Shown here piece after piece: positions 17,820 to 26,988 of a stretch of 64,000 nt of DNA. Within the stretch, counting starts at the first letter, position 1; every line of letters starts with the position of its first letter. The DNA lies in contig NZ_CP059210.1 of the NCBI RefSeq assembly GCF_014252095.1, positions 410,392 through 474,391 of the forward strand, read 5' to 3'. Source of the DNA: Blattabacterium cuenoti (GTDB taxonomy: Bacteria; Bacteroidota; Bacteroidia; Flavobacteriales; Blattabacteriaceae). The position numbers and the translations under genes were made by a program. Under the pieces are notes generated by a model that saw nothing but the letters and a program-made list of their open reading frames with translations, searched no databases and was not told where the DNA came from.

Positions 17820-19211
17820 TCACAAATGAATAGCTTTTCCATAAGCATGAGCAATAGCCTCTAAAATAGATTCACTTAATGAAGGATGTGGGTGAATACA
17901 TGTTATTATTTCATGATTTGTAGCTTCTAACTTTCTAGCAACCACAACTTCGGAAATTATATCTGTTACATGATTTCCAATCATATGACAGCCTAACCAT
18001 TCATCATACTGATCATCAAAAATAACTTTAACAAATCCTTCTGTATTTCCATCACAAACAGATTTTCCGAGAGCACTAAAAGGAAATTTTCCTATTTTAA
18101 TTTGATATCCTTTTTCTCTAGCTTCTCTTTCTGTATAACCTACTGAAGCAATTTCAGGTAAACAATAAACACATTTAGGAATATTATTATAATCGATTTT
18201 TTGAGGATTTAATCCTTTGATATTTTCTATACATACAATTGCTTCATGTGATGCTACATGAGCTAAAGAAGGTCCTTCTATAACATCTCCAATTGCATAA
18301 TATCCTTCTACATTAGTTCTATAATTTTCATCTACAACAATAAAACCTTTTTTAGTATAAACACCTACTTCTTCTAATCCTAGGAATTCAATATTGGATA
18401 CTGTTCCAATAGCAGAGATCACTATATCTGCTTCTAAAGAAAAATCTCTATCAAGAGTATGAATATCAACTAAAATCTCTTTATTATTACAATTAATTCC
18501 TCTTACAAAAGAAGAAACATAACATTGAATTCCTCTTTTATCAAAAGAAGATTTTAATTGATCAGATATCTCCTCATCTCCATTTGGAAAAAGCTTAGAA
18601 CATTGTTCTATAATGGTGACTTTTGATCCCATAGAATGATAAAAATAAGAAAACTCTAATCCAACAGAACCAGATCCAATAATAATTATTCTTTTAGGCA
18701 AAAAAGTAAGAGAAAGTGCTTCTTTATATCCTATTATTTTTTTTCCATCTTGGGGAATTGTTTTATTATCTATTTTAGATCTAGATCCCGTAGCTATGAC
18801 AATATGTGAAGCGCAACATTCTTCAAATTTTTCTCCATTTTTAAAAATTTCAATTTTTTTTCCATTTTTTAACTTAGCATTTCCATAAATAACATGAATT
18901 CCATTTTTTTTCATTAAAAATGATAGACCATTTTTCATGGTATCCACCACTTGTCTACTTTTAGATATGATTTTAGAAAAATTAATTTCTAATGGATTTT
19001 TGATCCCAAATAAATCCTTATTTTCTCTTATTTTTTGTAAATTTTTAGCAGTATTTAAAAGAGATTTAGTGGGAATGCATCCACAATTCAAGCAGACTCC
19101 TCCTAAAGATTCTCTCTCAATTAAAGCAGTTTTCATTCCTAACTGCGCTGCACGTATAGAGGCTACATAACCTCCAGGTCCACTTCCCAAGACAATCACA
19201 TCAAAATACAT
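17820..19211 (-). CDS. lpdA: Dihydrolipoyl dehydrogenase (E3)
   Basis: FAD enzyme that reoxidises dihydrolipoamide in the 2-oxoacid dehydrogenase and glycine cleavage complexes. 463 residues. FAD site 'VLGSGPGGYVASIRAAQ' at the N-terminus, redox pair Cys40 and Cys45 in 'GGVCLNCGCIPTK' (an additional Cys43 lies between them), NAD site 'IIGSGSVGLEF', and the C-terminal His-Glu in 'CIHPHPSLSE'. No lipoyl domain. It could serve the GcvT system encoded at 39.5 kb as well as pyruvate dehydrogenase. Confidence 0.97.
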   Translation of the reverse strand: MYFDVIVLGSGPGGYVASIRAAQLGMKTALIERESLGGVCLNCGCIPTKSLLNTAKNLQKIRENKDLFGIKNPLEINFSKIISKSRQVVDTMKNGLSFLMKKNGIHVIYGNAKLKNGKKIEIFKNGEKFEECCASHIVIATGSRSKIDNKTIPQDGKKIIGYKEALSLTFLPKRIIIIGSGSVGLEFSYFYHSMGSKVTIIEQCSKLFPNGDEEISDQLKSSFDKRGIQCYVSSFVRGINCNNKEILVDIHTLDRDFSLEADIVISAIGTVSNIEFLGLEEVGVYTKKGFIVVDENYRTNVEGYYAIGDVIEGPSLAHVASHEAIVCIENIKGLNPQKIDYNNIPKCVYCLPEIASVGYTEREAREKGYQIKIGKFPFSALGKSVCDGNTEGFVKVIFDDQYDEWLGCHMIGNHVTDIISEVVVARKLEATNHEIITCIHPHPSLSESILEAIAHAYGKAIHL

Positions 19212-19317
19212 AATATTTATGTGTCATTCAATAAAATATAAATTTACAGATTTTTATTTATCATTTTTTGAAAATGAAGAAAAAAACCGATTCAAAGAAA
19301 ATCTAATTTTTTTTTCA

Positions 19318-19325
19318 TAAATTTG
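19318..19325 (+). promoter_or_regulatory. Predicted -7 box of the transaldolase gene
   Basis: TAAATTTG matches TAnnTTTG; a start about 6 bp downstream would leave a leader of roughly 19 nt before the ATG at 19350. It supports that ATG over an in-frame TTG at 19323, which lies inside the box. Confidence 0.55.
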
Positions 19326-19349
19326 TTCTTCAGAATGTGTTTTCCAGTT

Positions 19350-20006
19350 ATGAAGTTTTTTATAGATACAGCTAATTTAGAAGAAATTAAAAAAGCTAAA
19401 GCATTAGGAATATTAGATGGCGTTACAACTAATCCTTCTTTAATATCTAAAGAATCTATTGATAAAAAATCGATAATGAATCATTATATATCCATTTGTA
19501 ATCTTTTAGAAAATGAAGAAGACGTGAGTGCAGAAATAATTAGTACGAATTATATAGATATGATTCAAGAAAGTGAAGAACTTACACTTTTACACCCAAA
19601 AATTGTAGTAAAAATTCCCATGTGTGAAGATGGGGTTAAAGCTATAAAATTTTTATCAAAAAAAAATATTAAAACTAATTGTACTCTTGTTTTCTCCATA
19701 GGACAAGCTATTCTTGCGGCAAAATCTGGTTCCTATTATGTATCTCCATTTTTAGGAAGACTAGATGATATATCATATAATGGACTTAATTTGATAAAAG
19801 ACATAAAGAATGTTTATGAAAATTATCATTTTGAAACAAATATTTTAGCGGCTTCAATACGTCATCCTTTACATATCATAGAATGTGCCAAGATAGGAAT
19901 TTATGCAGTTACTTCTCCTTTAAAAGTTCTATGTGAACTTGTAAAACACCCACTTACGAATACGGGACTAAATAAATTTTTAGACGATTATAAAAGAAAA
20001 TTTTAA
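19350..20006 (+). CDS. tal: Transaldolase (small, FSA/TalC type)
   Basis: Class I aldolase of the pentose phosphate pathway, moving a dihydroxyacetone unit between sugar phosphates; cytosolic. 218 residues from the ATG at 19350 ('MKFFIDTANLEEIKKAK'). Seen: 'GVTTNPSLISKE', 'SAEII', the Schiff-base Lys in 'IVVKIPM', 'NCTLVFS', 'YVSPFLGRLDD' and 'ILAASIRHP'. Short FSA-like enzymes can act as transaldolase or fructose-6-phosphate aldolase; sequence alone does not separate these safely. Its end overlaps the convergent rpoZ by 4 bp. Confidence 0.93.
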   Translation: MKFFIDTANLEEIKKAKALGILDGVTTNPSLISKESIDKKSIMNHYISICNLLENEEDVSAEIISTNYIDMIQESEELTLLHPKIVVKIPMCEDGVKAIKFLSKKNIKTNCTLVFSIGQAILAAKSGSYYVSPFLGRLDDISYNGLNLIKDIKNVYENYHFETNILAASIRHPLHIIECAKIGIYAVTSPLKVLCELVKHPLTNTGLNKFLDDYKRKF

Positions 20007-20314
20007 TTAATTTTTATTTTGTTATCTAACAAATATTGAATAGAAATGGAAGTAGATTTTGGAAGTTTTTCATAAAAAATGGAAAGATTTATTTGTTCTT
20101 TATTCTCAAAAATCTCTTCTAGATTATTCTTATTCAGAAGATTAAATTCTTCTAATTTTTTATCTAAATCTTCCTTAATCTCACAATTAATTTTCTCACT
20201 AACTTTCTCTAGAATACAAATAGTTTCATATATATTTTTCCCAGATTTTTTTTCCAATTCTATACGATCTATAGTGATAGTATCTATTGGAGCTTTAATT
20301 TCTGTAAAATTCAT
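20003..20314 (-). CDS. rpoZ: DNA-directed RNA polymerase omega-like subunit (Bacteroidota type)
   Basis: Small RNA polymerase subunit of the Rpb6/omega superfamily. 103 residues. It follows the flavobacterial form closely: 'APIDTITIDRIELEKKSGKNIYE' region (residues 8-30), then 'INCEIKEDLDKKLEEF', 'NNLEEIFENKEQINLS' and 'FYEKLPKSTS'. Divergent from the proteobacterial omega, so it is often left as a hypothetical protein. Overlaps bamD by 4 bp; in free-living relatives coaBC usually follows, but here tal faces it instead. Confidence 0.85.
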   Translation of the reverse strand: MNFTEIKAPIDTITIDRIELEKKSGKNIYETICILEKVSEKINCEIKEDLDKKLEEFNLLNKNNLEEIFENKEQINLSIFYEKLPKSTSISIQYLLDNKIKIN

Positions 20315-20997
20315 AATTTCAATAATTTTTTATAAAAAATATTCAACTTCCTTATTTTAAAAGAAGAATCAGGATATAATTTTATATATCTTTGATAGGC
20401 ATCAAAAAAATCTGATGCTTTTTCTCTATTATCTGCCATTTTATATGTAATAATACAAATTTTGTATAAAGCATTTTCTTTATAAATACTTTTTGGATAT
20501 TTTTTGATAAAGTCCTTAAAATAAATTAAAGAAGCTTTATATTTATGCATAAAAAAATAAGTATTAGCTATATAATAATCCCTTTTTTCAAGTCTTTTTA
20601 TCAGTTTAACTAAAATATTTCTAATTTCTTGTATTTTTTGACTGTTTGGATACTTTGTAATAAATTCATTTAAAGTATCAACAGCTGCACGAGTTTTCGT
20701 CTGATCCAGATCAAAATTTAATGAATTGATAAATTCATTAAATCCATGTTTAAACAAACGATTTTCTTCCGAATTATAACCATTAGAATTAGAAAGATCT
20801 TTTTTTGAAAAAAAATTCCAATTCTTGAAAATATTTTTCAATATTGAAATTTCATTTTTAGAAAAAAAAGGATTGGAAGGATTTCTATGGAAAAAAGAAG
20901 GAAAAATATGATTATCAAAATTTTTTGATACATGTTGATCTTTGTAACAAGAAAAAATTATCATAAATAATGATAAAAAGATTACTTTATTATTCAT
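20311..20997 (-). CDS. bamD: Outer membrane assembly lipoprotein BamD (YfiO-like)
   Basis: TPR lipoprotein of the BAM complex that folds beta-barrels into the outer membrane. 228 residues. Lipoprotein signal with Cys17 in 'LFMIIFSC', then alpha-helical TPR-type repeats, including 'LNEFITKYPNSQKIQEIRN' and 'YFKDFIKKYPKSIYKENAL'-type units ('AL/F..YP.S' spacing). Dense overlap: the ATG overlaps the ferritin stop and its stop overlaps the rpoZ start. Assignment rests on lipobox, TPR pattern and the conserved bamD-rpoZ order. Confidence 0.85.
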   Translation of the reverse strand: MNNKVIFLSLFMIIFSCYKDQHVSKNFDNHIFPSFFHRNPSNPFFSKNEISILKNIFKNWNFFSKKDLSNSNGYNSEENRLFKHGFNEFINSLNFDLDQTKTRAAVDTLNEFITKYPNSQKIQEIRNILVKLIKRLEKRDYYIANTYFFMHKYKASLIYFKDFIKKYPKSIYKENALYKICIITYKMADNREKASDFFDAYQRYIKLYPDSSFKIRKLNIFYKKLLKL

Positions 20998-21521
20998 GAT
21001 TTACATGATGATTTCATTTTTTGATGAAAATTTTTTATATCTCGATCAAATAAATATAATCCAGCCTTATCTTTTTCAACTAAAATGATCTTATCTAAGA
21101 TCATTTTAGTCAAAGCTTCTTCTTCTATTTGTTCTTCAATATACCATTGCAAAAAATTATAAGTAAAATAATCTCTTTCTTGTAAAGATAATTCTACCAA
21201 AGAATTAATTTCTTTAGAAATTATTTTTTCGTGTTCAAACAATTTTTGAAATAATTCTTTTAAAGAATTATACGAAACTTCTTCAAGAAAAGTGCTTTTC
21301 ATGAAAATATCTGAAGACCCTCCTCTTTTGTTAATATATCTTATTAATCTTAACATATGTTTTCTTTCTTCATCTGAATGATCATATAAAAAATTAGAGA
21401 TCCCTTCCAAACTTCCATGTTGACATTCCATCCAAGATGCCATAGATAAATATAGTTGAGAAGATTCTAATTCTCTATTTAATTGTTTTTTTAAACCTAT
21501 CTGTATTTTTTCATTGAACAT
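20994..21521 (-). CDS. ftn: Ferritin (non-haem)
   Basis: 24-subunit iron store with ferroxidase activity, cytosolic. 175 residues. Ferroxidase residues are visible: Glu in 'ELESSQLYLSMASWM', the Glu-x-x-His of 'SDEERKHM', Glu in 'LFEHEKIISKE' and the Gln/Glu of 'WYIEEQIEEEA'. It sits between dapA and bamD in the same direction, overlapping bamD by 4 bp, so it is probably co-transcribed with them. Confidence 0.95.
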   Translation of the reverse strand: MFNEKIQIGLKKQLNRELESSQLYLSMASWMECQHGSLEGISNFLYDHSDEERKHMLRLIRYINKRGGSSDIFMKSTFLEEVSYNSLKELFQKLFEHEKIISKEINSLVELSLQERDYFTYNFLQWYIEEQIEEEALTKMILDKIILVEKDKAGLYLFDRDIKNFHQKMKSSCKS

Positions 21522-21541
21522 GATTCATAATTATTTAATTT

Positions 21542-22426
21542 TTATACTAATTTATAGGTGTTTAATTTATTTTCTATTTTTTTCTCTAAAAAAAAAGTTC
21601 CCTTTATCAATGGTAATCGGACATAAGAGTTACAGATTTTTAAAATCTTTAATAAAGTTTTAATTCCTGTAGGATTTCCTTCTTCATAAATAAGTTCAAT
21701 CATATTGATTATTTTATAAAAAATGGAAAACGCCTCTTGAACCTTATCTTTTTTTGCTAAAGACACCATTTCAGAAATTTCCTTTGGAAATCCTTGTGCA
21801 ATTACTGAAATTACTCCATCTCCTCCTCCTAATATTACAGGTAAAGTGATAAAATCATCTCCTGATATTAAACCAAAACTTTTTGGTTTTTTTTCGATAA
21901 TTTTATAAGACTGTAAGATGTTTCCAGAAGCTTCTTTTATTCCTATTATATTCTCAAAATCATTAGCTAATCTAATAACTGTGTCTGGAAGAATATTAGA
22001 TCCAGTTCTCTTAGGAACATTATAAATGATTATTCTAGCATCCGTGTTATTAACAATAGATTTAAAATGTTGATATATTCCCTCTTGAGAGGGTCTATTA
22101 TAATATGGAGAAACAGAAAGAATTGCAGAAAAATCGTCCAAATTTATATTCTTTATTTTTTCTATAATGTCTTTTGTATTATTTCCTCCTATACCTAATA
22201 TTAAGGGAAGTTTTGTCTGATTAATATTTTTAACGCATTCAATTATATTTTTTTTTTCTTCTTTTTTTAAAGTAGCTGTTTCAGCTGTAGTACCTAATAG
22301 AACCAAATAATCTACTTTATTTTTTGCTACACGTTTTACAATTTTTTCAAGTCCTTCGAAATCAATTTTTCCATCTTTTTTAAAAGGAGTAACCAACGCT
22401 ACACCTGTTCCATGTAATTTTTTCAT
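21542..22426 (-). CDS. dapA: 4-hydroxy-tetrahydrodipicolinate synthase
   Basis: Condenses pyruvate with aspartate semialdehyde, first committed step to meso-DAP and lysine. 294 residues. Seen: 'GTGVALVTPFKKDGKIDF', 'LGTTAETATL', Tyr135 in 'IIYNVPKRTG' and the Schiff-base Lys164 in 'GIKEASGN', with 'GDDFITLP'. In an endosymbiont this supplies both peptidoglycan DAP and lysine for the host. First gene of dapA-ftn-bamD-rpoZ on the minus strand. Confidence 0.97.
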   Translation of the reverse strand: MKKLHGTGVALVTPFKKDGKIDFEGLEKIVKRVAKNKVDYLVLLGTTAETATLKKEEKKNIIECVKNINQTKLPLILGIGGNNTKDIIEKIKNINLDDFSAILSVSPYYNRPSQEGIYQHFKSIVNNTDARIIIYNVPKRTGSNILPDTVIRLANDFENIIGIKEASGNILQSYKIIEKKPKSFGLISGDDFITLPVILGGGDGVISVIAQGFPKEISEMVSLAKKDKVQEAFSIFYKIINMIELIYEEGNPTGIKTLLKILKICNSYVRLPLIKGTFFLEKKIENKLNTYKLV

Positions 22427-22542
22427 ATATTAGTTTACTACGATTTTTGTATAATAAATATCGTTGTTATTTCATGATTGAAAAATCATTTCCTCTTTAT
22501 TCAAAATAAAAAACAGATGTAGACGTGTAGATAAATAGGAAT

Positions 22543-22815
22543 TTAATAGTCTTTTCTCGCTCTTGGTCTCGCCGCAGAAACAATAATATTTCTTCCCATA
22601 AATTCTGTTCCATTTAGTTTTTCTATAGCTTGTTTCGCGTTCTCTTCATTAGACATTTCTATAAATCCAAAACCCTTGCTTCTTTTATTAGATGTAGATT
22701 CATCAAAAATAATTTTTGCATGAGTTACTTCTCCTATAGATTCAAAATATTTTTTTAATTCTTGTTCTGTCATCTCATAAGATAAATTTCCAACGTATAA
22801 TTTCGTATTGTCCAT
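22543..22815 (-). CDS. RNA-binding protein with one RRM domain
   Basis: 90 residues from the ATG at 22815 ('MDNTKLYVGNLSYEM'); an upstream in-frame TTG adds nine unmatched residues. A single RRM: RNP2 'KLYVGNLS' and RNP1 'SKGFGFIEM', then a short basic tail ending 'RPRARKDY'. Proteins of this kind are common in Bacteroidota and cyanobacteria and bind RNA; target unknown. Stands alone, convergent with nothing, upstream of dapA on the same strand with a 116-bp gap. Confidence 0.93.
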   Translation of the reverse strand: MDNTKLYVGNLSYEMTEQELKKYFESIGEVTHAKIIFDESTSNKRSKGFGFIEMSNEENAKQAIEKLNGTEFMGRNIIVSAARPRARKDY

Positions 22816-22839
22816 ATTAAAAATAAATTGTTTTAAAAG

Positions 22840-22847
22840 CAAATTTA
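22840..22847 (-). promoter_or_regulatory. Predicted -7 box of the RRM protein gene
   Basis: Minus strand reads TAAATTTG (TAnnTTTG match), ending about 25 bp before the ATG at 22815. No confident -33 element. Confidence 0.5.
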
Positions 22848-23012
22848 GAGAAATATTTTTTCTAAATAAAGAAAAATATTCTACTTGAATAAGTTTTTTA
22901 ATTCTATAAAAAAAGTACTATGTCAGATTAAATTTTAATGAATTTAATGAATAATAATTTATTGAAACTATCAAATATTTTATCTTGAAAAATTTTTAAG
23001 AATTCCAATAGA

Positions 23013-24206
23013 ATGCATTTAATGAAAATGAATGAATTCCCTATTATAGGGTCTTTATTAGACAATGATTTTTACAAATTTACCATGCAAAATGCCATAA
23101 TAAAATTGTTTCCCTCTGCACAAGCAAAATATGAATTGATCAATCGTGGAAAACACTCTTTTCCAAAGAATTTTTCCAAAATATTAAAAGATCATCTAAA
23201 AAGAATGTCCAACTTAAAACTATCAAATAAAGAAAGAATTTTTTTAGAAAAAAATTGTCCTTATTTAGACTCTTCTTACTTAGATTCTTTAGAAGAATAT
23301 CAATACAATCCAAAAGAAGTTCATATATTCCAGAATGGAAAAAATATACAAATCTATATAGAAGGATTGTGGAGTAGAACTATTTTATGGGAAGTTCCTT
23401 TAATGGCGATAATATCTGAATTGTATTATCATTTAACAGGAGCAAAACGTATTTCTGATCAAAAGATTATCTTTCTAACAAGAAAAAAATTAGCTGAATA
23501 CAAAAAGTTAAATGTTGAAATCGGAGAGTATGGAACTAGAAGAAGATATTCTTATGAAGTTCAAAAATTAGTTTTAAAAATTCTCAAAGAGGAAGGAAAT
23601 TCTTTTTTTATGGGAAGCAGCAACGTTCACTTCTCTCAGATTTTTTCAAAAAAACCTCTTGGAACTCATGGACATGAATGGGTAATGTTTCATGCAGCTA
23701 AATATGGTTTCAATATAGCTGATCGAATAGCTATGGAAAACTGGTCCCATATATATGGAAGAAATTTAGGAATAGCTTTATCCGATACATATACCTCTTC
23801 TATATTCTTCCAAAATTTCAATAAAAAACTAGCAAATATCTTCGAAGGAATTAGACATGACAGTGGAAATCCATTTTCATTTATTGATGAAACTATAAAA
23901 CATTATAATGAATTGAAAATAAATCCTCTGAAAAAAAAAATTATATTTTCTGATAATCTAGATCCATATAGAGTAGCTAAGATTTCCTCTTTTTGCAAAA
24001 AAAAAATAAATCCATTTTTTGGAATAGGTACTAATTTTACTAATGATGTAGGACCTCCTTCTATGAACATAGTCATAAAAATGGTAAAAGCTCTACCGGA
24101 AAAAAAATGGATTTCTGTTGTGAAACTCTCTAATGTGAAGGAAAAATCCACAGGAAATAAAAACATGATTCTTTTGGCTAAAAAAATTCTTCATCTTCCA
24201 TCCTAA
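23013..24206 (+). CDS. pncB: Nicotinate phosphoribosyltransferase
   Basis: Makes nicotinate mononucleotide from nicotinate and PRPP in NAD salvage. 397 residues. Seen: 'SLLDNDFYKFTMQNAI' at the N-terminus, 'RGKHSFP', 'EYGTRRRYSYEVQ', 'GTHGHEWVMFHAAK', the phosphoribosyl loop 'GIRHDSGNPFSFID' and 'FGIGTNFTND'. Several ATGs lie within the first six codons (23013, 23022, 23028), so the exact start is uncertain by a few residues. Confidence 0.96.
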   Translation: MHLMKMNEFPIIGSLLDNDFYKFTMQNAIIKLFPSAQAKYELINRGKHSFPKNFSKILKDHLKRMSNLKLSNKERIFLEKNCPYLDSSYLDSLEEYQYNPKEVHIFQNGKNIQIYIEGLWSRTILWEVPLMAIISELYYHLTGAKRISDQKIIFLTRKKLAEYKKLNVEIGEYGTRRRYSYEVQKLVLKILKEEGNSFFMGSSNVHFSQIFSKKPLGTHGHEWVMFHAAKYGFNIADRIAMENWSHIYGRNLGIALSDTYTSSIFFQNFNKKLANIFEGIRHDSGNPFSFIDETIKHYNELKINPLKKKIIFSDNLDPYRVAKISSFCKKKINPFFGIGTNFTNDVGPPSMNIVIKMVKALPEKKWISVVKLSNVKEKSTGNKNMILLAKKILHLPS

Positions 24207-24225
24207 AATTGCAAGGATAATTTTC

Positions 24226-24240
24226 CATTATGACATAATG
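24226..24240. promoter_or_regulatory. Inverted repeat upstream of miaB (candidate operator)
   Basis: CATTATG-A-CATAATG, a perfect 7-1-7 inverted repeat in the pncB/miaB gap. It differs from the dnaK repeat only at the central base over 15 positions. Its right arm ends 26 bp before the predicted miaB -7 box, so it would lie at or just upstream of the -33 region. Confidence 0.6.
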
Positions 24241-24266
24241 ACATTTTATTTTTTTACCTTTATTTA

Positions 24267-24274
24267 TAATTTTG
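24267..24274 (+). promoter_or_regulatory. Predicted -7 box upstream of miaB
   Basis: TAATTTTG matches TAnnTTTG and ends 8 bp before the ATG at 24283, which would make the miaB message nearly leaderless. No clear -33 box. Confidence 0.4.
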
Positions 24275-24282
24275 TGAATAAA

Positions 24283-25668
24283 ATGAAAAAAAATTTTTTG
24301 ACCACCTTAAAAATTCCATTATTCTATTACATAGAAAGTTATGGTTGTCAGATGAATATTTCTGATACTGAAATAATCATTTCAATCCTATCAAAAAATG
24401 GATTTTTATTAACAAATAATTTAAAAAAAGCTCATATTATCCTACTCAATACATGTGCCATACGTAAAAAAGCAGAAATATCTATTAAAAATAGATTAGA
24501 TCACCTAAGATATTTAAAATCAAAAAATCAAAAAATTCCATTATTTGGTATTCTTGGATGTTTATCAACATCAATTGAATATTCAAACTTGATAGATTTT
24601 TCTATAGGTCCAAATTCTTACAGAAAAATACCTGATATCATTCGATTAGTTATGATGAATGATGAAAAAAAAATAAATCACATTCTATTATCTGAAAATA
24701 AAAATGAAACATATGAAAATATTAGTCCTTCTCCATATAAAAAAAAAATAACTACTTTTTTAAGTATAACAAGAGGATGTGATAATATGTGTACGTTTTG
24801 CATAGTTCCTTTTACAAGAGGAAGAGAAAGAAGCAGTAATCCATACTCAATAATTAAAGAATGTGAAAATTTATACGAAAAGGGATATAAAGAAGTAACT
24901 CTATTAGGTCAAAATGTAGATTCTTATCTTTGGTTTGGAGGTGGTTTTAAAAAACAGATAAAAATAAATAAGAATAATGAAAAAATAATTGATTTTTCAA
25001 AGCTATTGGATTTAATAGCTTCAAAGCTACCCTTTATGCGAATTAGGTTTTCAACATCTAATCCTCATGATATGTCTGATAGAGTAATAGAAGTTATTTC
25101 AAAACATTCTAACATATGTAAACACATTCATTTACCAGTTCAATCAGGAAGTAATAAAATATTAAAATTAATGAATAGAAAATATACTCGAGAAAAATAT
25201 ATTTCTCTAATACAGAAAATTAGATCTATAATTCCTGAATGTTCTATTTCACATGATATGATAACAGGTTTTTGTCATGAGGAAGAAGAGGACCATTTAG
25301 AAACTATTAGCTTAATGAATGAAGTAAAATATGATTATGGTTACATGTTTTCTTATTCTCCTAGGCCTAGAACCTATGCCTATAAAAAATTAAAAGATAA
25401 TGTTCCAGAACATGTGAAAAAAAGGAGATTAAAAGAAATTATTGATTTGCAAAGAATTCATTCTATTTTTCGAATAAAAAAATATTTGGGAACAATACAA
25501 GAAGTTTTAATAGAAGGAGAATCTAAAAAAAACAATCAAGATTGGTATGGACGAAATACACAAAATTTTGTGGTAGTTTTTCCAAAAAAACTCTCTAAAA
25601 TAGGAGAATCCGTTTTTGTAAGAATCATTGATTATACATCCGCTACATTAATAGGAAAATTAGAATGA
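24283..25668 (+). CDS. miaB: tRNA-2-methylthio-N6-dimethylallyladenosine synthase MiaB
   Basis: Radical-SAM enzyme adding the 2-methylthio group to i6A37 of tRNAs, after MiaA has prenylated the base. 461 residues from the ATG at 24283; an in-frame ATG at 24238 falls inside the upstream inverted repeat. Seen: 'YIESYGCQMNISDTE' with the first cluster Cys22, 'LNTCAIRKKAE', radical-SAM 'RGCDNMCTFCIVPFTRGRE', 'LLGQNVDSY', 'HLPVQSGSN' and a C-terminal TRAM domain. MiaA, which must act first, is frameshifted in this window. Heads the operon miaB-regulator-lptE-secG-groESL. Confidence 0.96.
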   Translation: MKKNFLTTLKIPLFYYIESYGCQMNISDTEIIISILSKNGFLLTNNLKKAHIILLNTCAIRKKAEISIKNRLDHLRYLKSKNQKIPLFGILGCLSTSIEYSNLIDFSIGPNSYRKIPDIIRLVMMNDEKKINHILLSENKNETYENISPSPYKKKITTFLSITRGCDNMCTFCIVPFTRGRERSSNPYSIIKECENLYEKGYKEVTLLGQNVDSYLWFGGGFKKQIKINKNNEKIIDFSKLLDLIASKLPFMRIRFSTSNPHDMSDRVIEVISKHSNICKHIHLPVQSGSNKILKLMNRKYTREKYISLIQKIRSIIPECSISHDMITGFCHEEEEDHLETISLMNEVKYDYGYMFSYSPRPRTYAYKKLKDNVPEHVKKRRLKEIIDLQRIHSIFRIKKYLGTIQEVLIEGESKKNNQDWYGRNTQNFVVVFPKKLSKIGESVFVRIIDYTSATLIGKLE

Positions 25669-25695
25669 AAATCAATAATAAAATCTATTCCATAC

Positions 25696-26988
25696 ATGGA
25701 ATCCATTCACAATATAAAACAAAAATTTAGTATTGTTGGAAATGATTACGCTCTGCATAGAGCATTGGAAAAGGCGGTTCAAGTGGCACCTACAGATATT
25801 TCTGTATTGGTCCTTGGAGAAAGTGGAGTAGGAAAAGAATTTATTCCAAAAATTATTCATCAATTTTCTTATAGAAAACATCATTCTTATATTGCTGTAA
25901 ATTGTGGAGCTATTCCAGAAGGAACAATTGATAGCGAATTATTTGGCCATGAAAAAGGATCTTTTACGGGGGCTACAAGTATGCGTAAGGGATATTTTGA
26001 AGGGGCAGATGGAGGGACTATTTTTTTAGATGAAGTAGGAGAGCTACCTTTAACTACACAAATTCGTCTTCTTAGAGTTTTAGAATCAGGTGAATTTATT
26101 AAAGTAGGGTCTTCTCAAATACAAAAAACTAATATCCGCATTGTGGCTGCTACTAATTTGAATATGATAGAATCTATTCAAAAAGGAAAATTTAGAGAAG
26201 ATTTATATTATCGTCTAAATACTGTACAAATTAGTGTACCTCCTTTACGGTTTCGTAAGAACGATATTAGATTATTGTTTAAAAAATTTTCTAATGATTT
26301 TGCTGAAAAATATCATATGCCTCCAATAAAACTTACTGAAGAAGCTTTCAAGTATTTAGAAAATTATTCTTGGCCTGGAAATATTAGACAGTTAAAAAAC
26401 TTCATAGAACAAGTATCTGTACTTGAAAAAAAACGTGAAATTTCTATAGAAAAATTAAAAGAATATATTCCAGAAAATATTCCTTCTTTATCTATTTCTA
26501 ATTCAAATAACGAAAAATTTTTTCATAATTTTTCAAATGAAAGAGATTTTCTTTATAAAATTTTATTTGATATGAGAAAAAATTTGAATAATTTGAAAAA
26601 ATTAACCTATCAATTGATAAAAAGTCAAAACGATACTAAAAAAAATTTCTTAGAAAAGAATCAACAACTTATGGAAAAAGTTTTTGGAAATATGATTAAT
26701 AGTTCTAATTACTCTGTAAAATCTATAGTCGAAGACTCCATATTTAGATTAGAACATGCTTCTAATTTATCGAAAAATCCGTTAAAAAATGAGAATTTTG
26801 ATTATGAAGAAATAGAAGAAGATTCTATCAATACAAACGAACTAAATACTTTTTCCTTGCAAAAAAAAGAAATAGAATTTATTCAAAAAGCTCTAAAAAA
26901 AAATAATGGAAAAAGAAGAAAAACAGCTAAAGAATTAGGAATTTCAGAAAGAACATTATATAGAAAAATCAAACAATATGGTCTATAG
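25696..26988 (+). CDS. Sigma-54-dependent transcriptional regulator (NtrC family, no receiver domain)
   Basis: AAA+ enhancer-binding protein that remodels sigma-54 RNA polymerase. 430 residues beginning directly with the AAA+ domain: Walker A 'GESGVGKE' at 41-48, the sigma-54 contact loop 'GSFTGA' at 88-93, Walker B 'GGTIFLDEVGEL' near 106-117, 'FREDLYYRLN' and 'WPGNIRQLKN'. A middle helical, Lys/Asn-rich linker follows; the C-terminus is a Fis-type helix-turn-helix ('RKTAKELGISERTLYRKIKQ'). No sensory domain, so activity may be constitutive or set by level. rpoN is not in this window. Same position in free-living flavobacteria. Confidence 0.95.
   Translation: MESIHNIKQKFSIVGNDYALHRALEKAVQVAPTDISVLVLGESGVGKEFIPKIIHQFSYRKHHSYIAVNCGAIPEGTIDSELFGHEKGSFTGATSMRKGYFEGADGGTIFLDEVGELPLTTQIRLLRVLESGEFIKVGSSQIQKTNIRIVAATNLNMIESIQKGKFREDLYYRLNTVQISVPPLRFRKNDIRLLFKKFSNDFAEKYHMPPIKLTEEAFKYLENYSWPGNIRQLKNFIEQVSVLEKKREISIEKLKEYIPENIPSLSISNSNNEKFFHNFSNERDFLYKILFDMRKNLNNLKKLTYQLIKSQNDTKKNFLEKNQQLMEKVFGNMINSSNYSVKSIVEDSIFRLEHASNLSKNPLKNENFDYEEIEEDSINTNELNTFSLQKKEIEFIQKALKKNNGKRRKTAKELGISERTLYRKIKQYGL

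Noticed and set aside
19323-19349. TTG-started N-terminal extension of the transaldolase.
   Set aside because: The extension has no family match and its start lies inside the predicted -7 box; the ATG at 19350 gives the normal N-terminus.
22460-22500. TGATT-GAAA-AATCA hairpin between the RRM gene and dapA as a terminator.
   Set aside because: Short A/T stem with no T-run on the relevant strand; not distinguishable from background.
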